Assembly: GCA_902762335.1 (NCBI GenBank)
Contig: CACWNZ010000007.1
Span: 1 to 16,167 of the forward strand
Reading direction: 5' to 3'
DNA from: an uncultured Ruminococcus sp.
Lineage (GTDB): Bacteria; Bacillota; Clostridia; Oscillospirales; Acutalibacteraceae
DNA: 16,167 nt
In this document: piece by piece, positions 1 through 7,956 of the stretch
Layout of the letters: the number at the start of each line of letters is the position of its first letter
Numbering within the stretch: position 1 is the stretch's first letter
Position numbers and translations under genes: made by a program
The notes under the pieces: model-generated
The model's input: the letters and a program-made list of their open reading frames with translations, nothing else
Databases searched by the model: none
What the model was told of the DNA's origin: nothing

Positions 1-813
1 AGCCATTGTCTGGTTTCCGAGCATATTCCAGAGACCGAGAGCAACTGTCCAGTTATCTTTATTATCTTTCATAAAGTAGCTTACAAAGATGTAGTCTGTC
101 CACGGTCCGATAAATGTCGTGAGCGCGGTATAAACTATAATCGGCTTTGAAAGCGGAAGGATAATTACCCAGAAGATCTGGTTTCTTGTTGCACCATCGA
201 TTTTTGCTGCTTCATCAAGTGATCTCGGGATCGTATCGAAGAAGCCCTTTGCGACCTGATATCCAAGTCCGGCACCTGCCGAATATACGATAACAAGAGC
301 GATGAGCTGCTGCTTGAGACCGAAGATCTCCATGATAGCATATACAGCTGCCATTGACATGAAGCCAGGGAACATACCAAGGATAAGACCCATGTTAAGA
401 AGCATTTTACGGCTCTTGAAACGGAGACGTGAGAGAGCGTAGCTTACCATGAGAATGATAAGTGTTGAAATCACGCAGGAAAGAACCGCAACAAGAAGGG
501 TGTTGAGAATCCATTTGAGATAGGGGAATCTCATTTCATCCATAGGAAGAACAGCGCCAGTCTTGGGGTCTGTCTCAACAAAAAGTCTTATATAGTTGTC
601 AAATGTCCACTGTTTCGGGATAAGGTATGATGTTGAAATACCAGGCTCACCTCTGAACGACTGCATAACAAGGTATACGATCGGGAAGATCCAGATGAGG
701 ACCATTATTGAAAGGATAATGTAAACAACGGCGTTTGTTACCTTTCTTTTGGTTGCATAGCCCGACTTCATCTGAGAATCGCCTGAGGGTTTCGCAGTTT
801 TCGTATTGTTCAT
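1..813 (-). CDS. malG: Maltodextrin-type ABC transporter permease, MalG-like (partial, 3' end beyond left edge)
   Basis: Second membrane subunit of a binding-protein-dependent sugar importer. The reading frame is open from the ATG at 811-813 to the window edge, so 271 codons are visible and the C-terminus is missing. After a polar N-terminus (MNNTKTAKPSG) there are hydrophobic segments at about residues 27-50, 103-125 and 139-162. The cytoplasmic EAA loop is a perfect match to EAA-x3-G-x9-I-x-LP, starting EAAKIDG at about residue 201; this is the site that docks the ATPase. The ATG overlaps the malF stop as ATGA, and a strong AGGAGG lies 8 bases upstream inside malF, so the two are translationally coupled. 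The MalG rather than generic sugar-permease call rests on the order malE-malF-malG and the MalF/MalE features. The exact substrate is inferred. No ATPase gene is visible. Confidence 0.9.
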   Translation of the reverse strand, partial: MNNTKTAKPSGDSQMKSGYATKRKVTNAVVYIILSIMVLIWIFPIVYLVMQSFRGEPGISTSYLIPKQWTFDNYIRLFVETDPKTGAVLPMDEMRFPYLKWILNTLLVAVLSCVISTLIILMVSYALSRLRFKSRKMLLNMGLILGMFPGFMSMAAVYAIMEIFGLKQQLIALVIVYSAGAGLGYQVAKGFFDTIPRSLDEAAKIDGATRNQIFWVIILPLSKPIIVYTALTTFIGPWTDYIFVSYFMKDNKDNWTVALGLWNMLGNQTMA

Positions 814-2360
814 GAGAATTCCTCCTCATTCTTTGATGCTTTGGACATGTTGAAGGTTATCAGCGATCCGATAGCGCAGACTACGAATACAAGAATACCG
901 ATAACGGCAGCAAGTCTGTAGTTGCTCTGGTCAACAGTCAGCTTATACAGCCAGGTAACGAGAAGGTCCGTTTTACCTGCGCTGTTGGAGTATCTGGTCG
1001 GATCCTCAGGACCGCCGCCCGTAAGGAAGAAGATAACGTTGAAGTTATTGATATTTCCAACGAAGGTGGTGATGAGGTAAGGTGTAGTTACAAAGAATAT
1101 GTAGGGGAAGGTGATCTTGGTGAACTGCTGAACAGCGTTTGCACCGTCGATACGAGCGCTCTCGTAGAGGTCCTCGGGGATATTCATGAGAAGACCTGAG
1201 GTGATGAGCATCGTGAACGGGATACCTATCCACATATTAACAACTATGACCGTGACGTTTGCCCAATCCGTCAGGAAGGGGAAACTTGTTCCCATAGCGC
1301 TGTTGAGAGCGCCGCTCTTATCGTCAAGGAGAAGTCTCATAACGAGGAGCGTAACGAACTGAGGAACAGCGGCTGTAAGAACGAACATAGTTCTCCAGAA
1401 CGCCTTGAACTTGATGCCCTTCTTGTTTATCATGAGGGCTACGATTATACCGAAGATATAGTTTGTGAAGGTTGCGAAGAATGCCCATATAAGCGTCCAG
1501 ACGAGGATACGTCCGAAGGTAGCGGACTTCTTTGCATCCGCGTAGAATACGTCCGCAAAGTTTTTAAGTCCTACCCACTGATACAGCTTCAGAGGTGAGA
1601 GATGCTCTTTATCATAGTTGGTGAACGCCATAAGGATAGTAAAGAGTATCGGCATTACAGTAAATACGATAAGGAGAAGAACGGGGAGAGTAAGAAGTGT
1701 GATGTGGAATCTGTCATCGAGGAAGCTCTTGAGCTCATCGATAAAGCCTACGGGCTTCTTGCCCTCTGCGCGGATCTGCTGTGTTGCGTAAGCAGACTTT
1801 GTGTTTGCGATGTAGACCGCTAAGAAAGCGATCGTAACTATGATAGTGAGAATGAAGAAAAGAAGGATCTTGTTTGAGTCATCCGCCGTTGCGGCGTTGG
1901 TAACAGACTCGCCGTTCATGGTCTTCTGAACGATAGCGACCTCTTTACCTACCGCGCCTGTACCGAACTTATAGAAGCCGGTGACCTTGTCGGGCTTGGA
2001 GTCAAGAAGAACAAGGTCGGAGGTATAGATCCTTGTAAGATAATGTAAACCGAAATTGATAAGGAAGAGAATATATCCTGCCTCTGCTGCAAGGAAGATA
2101 AGACCCTTCACTATCTGACCGTGCATTATATTGCCGGCACCCATGATTATGTACGACAGCTTGGTACCTGCATCACCCTTTGCAAAGCGTGAGCCGTAGT
2201 TCTTGAAGAAGGTACCTATGCCTATGAAGAATTTCTTTATGAAGTATCCTATAGCCTTAAAGAACTTAACTATAGCCTTCGGTATACCCGTAAAGAAGCT
2301 CTTCAGCTTATAGACAAAGCGCTGTCCTTTGGTCATCTGGACATAGTCAAGATAATCCAT
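810..2360 (-). CDS. malF: Maltodextrin-type ABC transporter permease, MalF-like, with long N-terminal extension
   Basis: First membrane subunit of the importer, 516 residues. The N-terminal 60 residues are rich in Lys, Phe and Ile (runs such as VKFFKAIGYFIKKFF) and look amphipathic. Membrane segments follow at about 84-104 and 165-184, separated by a roughly 55-residue soluble stretch, and then the conserved permease core from about residue 218 to the end. The EAA loop starts around residue 396 (EDLYESARIDGANA). NNFNVIFFLTGGGP near residues 438-451 is typical of MalF/UgpA-type permeases. A ribosome site AAAGGAG lies about 10 bases before the ATG. The stop overlaps the malG start by the ATGA arrangement. 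The extension makes it longer than simple six-helix sugar permeases; MalF proteins are known to carry extra N-terminal helices. Maltodextrin specificity is an inference from family resemblance. Confidence 0.9.
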   Translation of the reverse strand: MDYLDYVQMTKGQRFVYKLKSFFTGIPKAIVKFFKAIGYFIKKFFIGIGTFFKNYGSRFAKGDAGTKLSYIIMGAGNIMHGQIVKGLIFLAAEAGYILFLINFGLHYLTRIYTSDLVLLDSKPDKVTGFYKFGTGAVGKEVAIVQKTMNGESVTNAATADDSNKILLFFILTIIVTIAFLAVYIANTKSAYATQQIRAEGKKPVGFIDELKSFLDDRFHITLLTLPVLLLIVFTVMPILFTILMAFTNYDKEHLSPLKLYQWVGLKNFADVFYADAKKSATFGRILVWTLIWAFFATFTNYIFGIIVALMINKKGIKFKAFWRTMFVLTAAVPQFVTLLVMRLLLDDKSGALNSAMGTSFPFLTDWANVTVIVVNMWIGIPFTMLITSGLLMNIPEDLYESARIDGANAVQQFTKITFPYIFFVTTPYLITTFVGNINNFNVIFFLTGGGPEDPTRYSNSAGKTDLLVTWLYKLTVDQSNYRLAAVIGILVFVVCAIGSLITFNMSKASKNEEEFS

Positions 2361-2409
2361 TCATATACAACTCCTTTTATCTGCTTATTGGACCATCCTT
2401 ATCAGAATA

Positions 2410-2441
2410 CACAAACGGTCGGATCACTCCGACCGTTTGTG
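2410..2441 (-). repeat. 14-bp perfect hairpin in the malE-malF gap
   Basis: Arms 2410-2423 and 2428-2441 are perfect reverse complements (CACAAACGGTCGGA / TCCGACCGTTTGTG) with a 4-base loop. No T-run follows on either strand, so it is not a standard intrinsic terminator. It sits in the 140-base gap between malE and malF of one transcript. The likely role, inferred, is to protect the 3' end of malE message after processing, so that the binding protein is made in excess of the permeases. Confidence 0.75.
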
Positions 2442-2500
2442 CCTTTATCAGACGGTTGCGGGAGTATTCCCTATATGATCTATCCTGCTGCTTTGCTTGA

Positions 2501-3874
2501 TCAAGCCTTCATGTTAGCCTCAACGCCCTTGAGCTGCTCCATGATGACGTCGTCGCTTCTCTTGCCGTAGTCGGAAACAGCCTTGCCGCCGACGTCAGCT
2601 ATACCTGAGCCCCAATATACGGAACCAACCGATGTGCCCTGTGCGTGTGAATAGGGCTTCTGATCCTCAAGAGCCTTGAATGCGGGATCCTTCTTTATTG
2701 CGGGATCCTCGCCGAGCTCCTTGTTTGTGGGGAGAAGACCTCTTGTGTTATATCTTGCCTCCTGTGACTCCTTGCTGCTGAGGAAGTATGCAAGTGTCTG
2801 CGCGCTGAAGGGATACTCTGAATAGATACCTACACCGATGAGCTTGTAGCCGCCGAATGAATCGAGCTGCTTGTACTCGCCGTCCATGAGGACCTTAGGA
2901 AGCTTGGCAGCGCCTACGTTTTCGTCGCCGATAGCCTTCTTTATAGCAGGACCTTCCCAGGTGCCTATAACGGCTGCTGCGAGGAAGCCTTCCTCAAAGC
3001 CCTGTGTAACGTATGCGTTGTCACCGATCTGTCCGGGTGAGCCCTTGAAGCCCTTATCCTGGCTCTCTGCGATGTGGCACATAGCCTTTGCAGCGCTGAG
3101 ACCCTTTGCGTTGGCTATCTCTGCGGTCTGCTTGCCGTTCTCGTACTTGATAGTACAGCCTGCCGTAAAGAAGAAGCCCGTGTTGTACCATGCGTTGCCG
3201 ACGTTGAGGTATACGTGCTTGTTAGCCGCGTTTGCGACCTTGATCATCTCGTCCATGTTGTCAAGAACGCTCTCGTCGGTGAATACTCTCTTATCATAGT
3301 AGAGGAAGTAGCCGTTATCGGAGGTCTTGGGATAAGCAAGAAGCTCGTCGCCTACCGCGCTAACCGCAAGGCTGTCATCGGTGTGCTCCTTTCTTACGTT
3401 GCCCTCATAGTAGGGAGCTACGGCTGCGATAGCGCCTGCCTTCTGAAGCGCTGAGAGCTGGTCGTCTGCGAACGAGAATACGTCAGCAGCCTTCTTCGGG
3501 TTCTCGATAACCTTCTGACCTGCCTTGTCCTCACCGTTCTCAACTACGCCGATCTTGATCTCGTATCTGCTGTCTGCAACGAGTGTTTTGAATGCCTCGA
3601 GTCTTTCCTTCTCAAACGCCATGTCATCGCCCGAGCACCAGAGCTTAAGAACTATCTTGCCGTCCTTAGCCTCAGAAGCCATGGTGTCCTTGATGTACTT
3701 CATTACTTCATCGTCCTTGAGATTGATGACTGAAGTCTCGAACGAGGTCTGAGCAACGGATACGTTGCCGGGACCTGCAGGTGTGCTGCTGCTGCCGCCG
3801 CAGCCTGCGAGAGCTGTTGCTGCAAGAGCAGAAGCCATGATGAATGCTGCCGCTTTTTTGGTTTTACTTGCCAT
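2501..3874 (-). CDS. malE: Sugar-binding lipoprotein of the ABC importer (MalE-like)
   Basis: Extracytoplasmic solute-binding protein of 457 residues that delivers sugar to MalFG. The ATG at 3872-3874 is preferred over an in-frame GTG 30 bases upstream, because AAGAGGG lies 8 bases before the ATG and the resulting N-terminus is a normal lipoprotein signal: Lys at positions 4, 6 and 7, a hydrophobic stretch, then the lipobox LAGC with Cys25 as the lipid-modified residue. A Ser/Gly/Pro linker (GGSSSTPAGPG) follows. The body shows family 1 solute-binding features: KIVLKLWCSGDD near the start, AAAVIGTWEGPAI in the middle, and SSKESQEARYNTRGLLPTNKEL near the C-terminus. It is the first gene of the malEFG unit and has its own promoter. 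The resemblance is to maltose/maltodextrin binders; the actual ligand is not proven. Confidence 0.9.
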   Translation of the reverse strand: MASKTKKAAAFIMASALAATALAGCGGSSSTPAGPGNVSVAQTSFETSVINLKDDEVMKYIKDTMASEAKDGKIVLKLWCSGDDMAFEKERLEAFKTLVADSRYEIKIGVVENGEDKAGQKVIENPKKAADVFSFADDQLSALQKAGAIAAVAPYYEGNVRKEHTDDSLAVSAVGDELLAYPKTSDNGYFLYYDKRVFTDESVLDNMDEMIKVANAANKHVYLNVGNAWYNTGFFFTAGCTIKYENGKQTAEIANAKGLSAAKAMCHIAESQDKGFKGSPGQIGDNAYVTQGFEEGFLAAAVIGTWEGPAIKKAIGDENVGAAKLPKVLMDGEYKQLDSFGGYKLIGVGIYSEYPFSAQTLAYFLSSKESQEARYNTRGLLPTNKELGEDPAIKKDPAFKALEDQKPYSHAQGTSVGSVYWGSGIADVGGKAVSDYGKRSDDVIMEQLKGVEANMKA

Positions 3875-3929
3875 AATTATGACCCTCTTTCTTATAAATT
3901 TCACGCATTTAGCGCTTTTTTGGCGTATG

Positions 3930-3970
3930 AACGCTCTGCGCCGATTTTTTGCAACACAAAACAGAGCGTT
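3930..3970 (-). promoter_or_regulatory. Inverted repeat in the malE leader
   Basis: Arms 3930-3938 (AACGCTCTG) and 3962-3970 (CAGAGCGTT) are perfect 9-bp complements. Inside them a second 5-bp pairing (TTTTG with CAAAA in the transcript) can stack, leaving an 8-base bulge. The structure begins roughly 10 bases after the predicted start of transcription and lies about 55 bases upstream of the malE start codon. A competing GGCG/CGCC pairing downstream (3922-3945 region) shares sequence with the right arm. It may be an operator or a leader hairpin; no U-run follows, so it is not a terminator. Confidence 0.5.
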
Positions 3971-3987
3971 ACTTCGCCGCTACAATA

Positions 3988-4016
3988 ATAATATCACAGC
4001 CCCTGCCCGATTTCAA
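3988..4016 (-). promoter_or_regulatory. Sigma-A-type promoter of malEFG
   Basis: On the minus strand: TTGAAA (4011-4016), a 17-base spacer (3994-4010), then TATTAT (3988-3993) preceded by TGA, an extended -10. Predicted transcription start is about 3981, giving a leader of about 107 bases before malE. Confidence 0.8.
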
Positions 4017-4461
4017 CGCTATTACAGCAATTTTATCATTTTTCATAAATATCATTCTATTCTTTTGTTCATTAGGTCAGGACATTCTTGCTAACTTGGG
4101 CATATCGTATATTTTTATTTCGGAATACTGTATATTATGCTCATTACCCCTTTGTGCAAAATCACCATTGATTTTTTACGGGAATTTGAATTTTTCTAAA
4201 AATCTTTTGCTGCCGCCCGTTTATTATTCGTTTTAAGAATTATATTCGACCGCGCAGCGAATATCTCTGTCAAAATACACAAAGTATATCAGATCCTTAA
4301 TTTCTGTCTATTGAATAAGAATTCACAGTCTTTTTTGTGCAAAAATCAGAAAAAACATTGAAATAAGCTTAAATTTATGATCCTATAATGCCGCTTTGTC
4401 CGCTGTCCCTTCCGATAGTTCTCTGTCAGAACTTTACTCTCCGTATATTTTTGTTTTCTTC
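4017..4461. other. Non-coding AT-rich spacer upstream of the malE promoter
   Basis: No credible gene lies here on either strand: reading frames are short, lack ribosome sites and have no recognisable protein pattern. Two small structures are visible. One is a dyad, ATATTCG (4042-equivalent arm at 4242-4248) with CGAATAT at 4258-4264 around a 9-base centre. The other is a near-identical direct repeat, TTTGTGCAAAATCA at 4151-4164 and TTTGTGCAAAAATCA at 4334-4348. No convincing terminator with a T-run was found for the ytaF-like gene that is transcribed into this region. Confidence 0.6.
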
Positions 4462-5082
4462 TCATATTACCGCACGCAGTATCCCCATTATTATCATAAC
4501 GCAGCCTGCCGCAGCGCCGAACACACGCTCGCTCACCCGTTTTGTCCTGCCCAGCCTTGCAGCCGTTCCTTCGCCGAGCGCAAGAAAAAGCATCTGAAAC
4601 GCCCCGCATAAAACGGGCAGAAGCGCGCCCATGCCGCCCGCACCGAATCCGAGTCCTGCCGCAAAGGCATCGGCGGAGAGCGCCATTCCTATTGCCAGCG
4701 CCTCGGCGGGCTCTATCCGTCTTGAGCTGTTCCCGTCACAGGCGGACGCATCGGCAAGTACCTTTGCGGTGCTTGCTATAACGCCGCCGCGGCTTTTGGC
4801 GGTCTTTTTTCTCCCGTTTCCTCTCAGCGCGCCTATGCCCATATAGGCCCCTAAAGTGCAAAGCAGAGCCGCTCCGATGAGCTTTGCCGTCTGCTCCGTC
4901 ATGAAACGCCCGATCAGACCGCCCGCAAAGACCGAAACGGTAGTCACCGCCGTTGAGACGAGCAGGATCAGCAGCCTCGCAAAAACGGGTATTCTTATCC
5001 TGCCGAAGCCGCACGAGGCGCCTACGTTAAACGCATCTATACTCAGTGCCGCCGAAAGCAGCACGATCCCTGCAAATTCCAT
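4462..5082 (-). CDS. ytaF: YtaF/MntP-like membrane protein (putative manganese efflux or sporulation membrane protein)
   Basis: A 206-residue polytopic membrane protein built of two similar halves, each opening with a conserved acidic motif in a helix: LSIDAFNVGASCGFGRI (Asp16) and MALSADAFAAGLGFGAGG (Asp138). This duplicated S-x-D-A-F-x-x-G pattern is the mark of the MntP/YtaF group. The hydrophilic middle (about residues 88-125) followed by EPAEALAIGMALS resembles the YtaF branch more than MntP proper. MntP proteins export Mn2+; YtaF is named from Bacillus and its transport role is not settled, so the substrate is uncertain. A strong G-rich ribosome site (GGGGGGAA) lies just before the ATG. 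It stands alone, divergent from the calcium ATPase across a 152-base gap. No yybP-type Mn riboswitch was recognised upstream. Confidence 0.8.
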   Translation of the reverse strand: MEFAGIVLLSAALSIDAFNVGASCGFGRIRIPVFARLLILLVSTAVTTVSVFAGGLIGRFMTEQTAKLIGAALLCTLGAYMGIGALRGNGRKKTAKSRGGVIASTAKVLADASACDGNSSRRIEPAEALAIGMALSADAFAAGLGFGAGGMGALLPVLCGAFQMLFLALGEGTAARLGRTKRVSERVFGAAAGCVMIIMGILRAVI

Positions 5083-5234
5083 TCCGTTCCCCCCGATAAT
5101 ACATACTGTTACATATTATGCAAATGCCGCGCTTCGGGTAAGCGCCTTATGCCGCATTCATATATCGGGCGTGAGAGAAATATAAATTGATGATGACCTT
5201 TAAGGATAATTAAGTCTTTCGGGAGAGTGGAGCG

Positions 5235-7904
5235 ATGGAATGGCACAGCATGAGCAGCCGTGCGTGCGCGGAAAGGCTCGGTACGGACGAGAAAAACGGG
5301 CTGTCATCGGCAGAGGCGAGGGTACGCCTTGCCGCCGGCGGAAAAAACCTTCTCAGTCAGAAAAAAAGAAAAAGCATTGCGGCAATATTCTTATCTCAGC
5401 TTGCGGATCTTACCGTGCTTATCCTGCTTGCCGCTTCGGGCATATCCTTTTTTACCGCAGCGCTCGGCGGCGGCGACTTCGTCGAGCCCGTGATGATTCT
5501 TGTGATAGTCCTTATAAACGCCGCAGTCGGCACCGTGCAGGAGCGCAGGGCAGAAAGCGCAATAGAAGCCCTCAAGCGGCTTTCGGCGCCGCATTCCCGC
5601 GTTATAAGGGACGGCAGGGAGCAGACCGTGCCGTCGGAGGATATAGTTCCGGGGGATATTCTGTGCATTTCGGGCGGCGACCTTATATGCGCCGACGCCA
5701 GACTGTGCGAAAGCGTTTCGCTCAGCGTTGAGGAGGCCTCTCTCACAGGCGAGAGCGTACCCTCGGATAAGGATAACGCGGTCATACTCGGCAGCGATAC
5801 CCCGCTTGCCGACCGGGCAAATATGATATATTCGTCAACTATAGTATCCGAGGGTCACGCCCGAGCTATCGTCACCGAAACGGGCATGAACACCCGCGTG
5901 GGAAAGATAGCCGAGCTTATCGACAGCGAAGAAGCCCCTCAGACGCCTCTTCAGAAAAGCCTTGCAAAGACGAGCAGGATACTCGGCATTGCCGCTCTGT
6001 GTATATGCGCGGTGATATTCCTGCTCGGGCTCACACAGAGCGTTGCTCCGCTTGAAATGTTCATGATAGCTATAAGCCTTGCGGTAGCGGCTATCCCCGA
6101 GGGTCTGCCCGCCGTCGTCACGATAGTTCTCGCTCTCGGAGTGCGCAAAATGGCTCTCCACCGCGCTATAGTCCGCAGACTGCCCGCCGTTGAGACTCTC
6201 GGCAGCACGACGGTGATCTGTTCCGACAAGACCGGCACGCTCACACAGAACAAAATGACCGTCACACGCCTTACGGACGGCGAGGACAGCGTATCGGCGC
6301 ATTCACCTGCGGGAGAGCTGTTGCTTTCGCTTGCCGCTTTATGCTGCAGCGGCTCGGTAAAAAGATCGGCGGACGGCTTTACGGCAAGCGGGTCGCCAAC
6401 CGAAAAGGGCATACTGCTTGCCGCTGCCGCCGCAGGGCAGGTGAGTACGGCGCTTGAGGGCAGATTTCCGCGGATAAAGGAGCTGCCGTTCAATTCATTG
6501 CGAAAAAGAATGCTTACAGTACATTCTCTGCCCACGGGCGGCTGCAGAGTCATAGTCAAGGGCGCGCCCGACGTTTTGCTGCCGCTTTGCGCAGAGGAGC
6601 ATACCCGCAGCGGAAGAAAGCCTCTGACGGAAGCCGCCGTCCGCCGCATAGTCGCGCTGAACGACGGTCTTGCGGGAGCTGCAATGCGCGTGATAGCCGT
6701 TGCTTATAAGGACTGTCCATCGATGCCCGCCGAAAACGCTCTTGAGACAGGACTCACCTTCTGCGGGCTCATCGGAATGACCGACCCGCCTCGCCCGCAG
6801 GCAAAAAACGCGGTCGCGCGCTGCAAAAGGGCAGGCATACGCCCCGTGATGATAACGGGAGATCATCTTGCCACCGCCCTCGCCGTTGCCCGCGAATTAG
6901 GTATTTGCTCACACAGGGACAGAGCATTGACGGGCGCGGAGCTCGATAAGCTGAGCGACAAGGAGCTTGACAAAAGGATAAGGAGCTGCGACGTCTTTGC
7001 AAGGGTATCGCCCGAGCACAAGGTGCGCATAGTGAAGGCGTTTCAGCGCAGGGGAGAGATAACCGCCATGACGGGCGACGGCGTGAACGACGCCCCCGCC
7101 CTGCGCTGCGCCGACATAGGCTGCGCTATGGGAATGAGCGGTACCGATGCCGCCAAGGGCGCGGCTGATCTCGTGCTGACAGACGATAATTTTTCTACCA
7201 TTGTAGAGGCGGTAGAGCAGGGCAGGGGTATCTTTGCAAATATAAAAAAGACCGTGCATTTTCTGCTGTCATGCAATATCGGCGAGATACTCACCGTGCT
7301 GTGCGCCTTTTTGCTGAGACTGCCCGCTCCTCTGCTTGCCATGCAGCTTTTGTGGGTAAATCTGATCACGGATTCCCTGCCCGCCCTTGCGCTGGGCTCG
7401 GAGCCTCCCGAGGAGGATATAATGGAGCAGGCTCCTCCGCGGGAAAAATGCGGTATCTTTTCGCACCGGATGATAAGGGACATCATAGTTGAGGGCTGCT
7501 TTATCGGCGCAATATCCTTTCTGGCGTTTACGGTCGGGCGGGTCTTATTTGACGGCGGCGCAGAGCCTGTTGTGGGCAGGACCATGACCTTTGCGGTGCT
7601 CAGCCTGAGTCAGCTTGTCCACGCCTTTGATCTTAGAAGCAGGCACTCGCTTTTCCGCGCCGGCATCGGCGGCAACCCAAAGCTTATCGGCGCGTTCTTC
7701 CTCGGCTGTATCATGCAGGTGACGGTGATATCCGTACCGCTGCTTGCGCAGAGCTTCGGCGCGGTCACGCTCTCACCCGTACAGTGGCTCATAGTCGTCC
7801 TGCTGTCCCTCTCTCCCCTGTTACTAAGCGAGCTTGAAAAATTCCTCGAAAGAGATCGGGAAAATGCCGCGAGGGAAATAAAAGGTACATCGGGTGTGCT
7901 ATAA
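5235..7904 (+). CDS. P2-type calcium-transporting ATPase
   Basis: An 889-residue P-type ATPase that exports Ca2+ from the cytoplasm by ATP-driven phosphorylation. Domains in order: N-terminal cation-ATPase segment; actuator with LTGES (171-174); M4 with AIPEGLPA (Glu289); phosphorylation site ICSDKTGTLTQNK with Asp331; nucleotide-binding KGAPD (442-446); hinge TGDGVNDAPA (613-622); M5 with NIGE (Asn681, Glu684); M6 with NLITD (Asn709, Asp713); C-terminal helices to about 862. PEGLPA plus N-x-x-T-D in M6 marks the SERCA/PMR1-like P2A group. The M8 Glu of the second calcium site in SERCA appears to be absent (FAVLSLSQLVHAF), which would suit a single-site pump, but that alignment was done by eye. 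GGGAGAGTGGAG precedes the ATG. Ca2+ is inferred from the family; Mn2+ is an alternative for PMR1-like pumps. Confidence 0.93.
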   Translation: MEWHSMSSRACAERLGTDEKNGLSSAEARVRLAAGGKNLLSQKKRKSIAAIFLSQLADLTVLILLAASGISFFTAALGGGDFVEPVMILVIVLINAAVGTVQERRAESAIEALKRLSAPHSRVIRDGREQTVPSEDIVPGDILCISGGDLICADARLCESVSLSVEEASLTGESVPSDKDNAVILGSDTPLADRANMIYSSTIVSEGHARAIVTETGMNTRVGKIAELIDSEEAPQTPLQKSLAKTSRILGIAALCICAVIFLLGLTQSVAPLEMFMIAISLAVAAIPEGLPAVVTIVLALGVRKMALHRAIVRRLPAVETLGSTTVICSDKTGTLTQNKMTVTRLTDGEDSVSAHSPAGELLLSLAALCCSGSVKRSADGFTASGSPTEKGILLAAAAAGQVSTALEGRFPRIKELPFNSLRKRMLTVHSLPTGGCRVIVKGAPDVLLPLCAEEHTRSGRKPLTEAAVRRIVALNDGLAGAAMRVIAVAYKDCPSMPAENALETGLTFCGLIGMTDPPRPQAKNAVARCKRAGIRPVMITGDHLATALAVARELGICSHRDRALTGAELDKLSDKELDKRIRSCDVFARVSPEHKVRIVKAFQRRGEITAMTGDGVNDAPALRCADIGCAMGMSGTDAAKGAADLVLTDDNFSTIVEAVEQGRGIFANIKKTVHFLLSCNIGEILTVLCAFLLRLPAPLLAMQLLWVNLITDSLPALALGSEPPEEDIMEQAPPREKCGIFSHRMIRDIIVEGCFIGAISFLAFTVGRVLFDGGAEPVVGRTMTFAVLSLSQLVHAFDLRSRHSLFRAGIGGNPKLIGAFFLGCIMQVTVISVPLLAQSFGAVTLSPVQWLIVVLLSLSPLLLSELEKFLERDRENAAREIKGTSGVL

Positions 7905-7905
7905 T
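7897..7905 (+). promoter_or_regulatory. Extended -10 promoter overlapping the calcium ATPase stop codon
   Basis: TGC-TATAAT at 7897-7905 is a perfect extended -10 element; its TATAAT includes the ATPase stop TAA (7902-7904). No good -35 is present, as is common with extended -10 promoters. Predicted start is near 7912, giving the SSB-like gene its own short leader of about 45 bases. Confidence 0.6.
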
Positions 7906-7956
7906 GTTGAAACCTCGCAAAAAATCGTCTTATGACCGAAGGAAAGGAAGGTAAAA

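Noticed and set aside
3875..3904. Upstream GTG start for malE, adding 10 residues (VKFIRKRVII)
   Set aside because: The proper ribosome site AAGAGGG would fall inside the coding region. The ATG at 3874 gives correct spacing and a normal lipoprotein signal.
5240..5731. Alternative frame overlapping the start of the calcium ATPase
   Set aside because: The Arg/Gly-rich translation is an out-of-frame reading of the ATPase actuator region, whose motifs are intact in the chosen frame.
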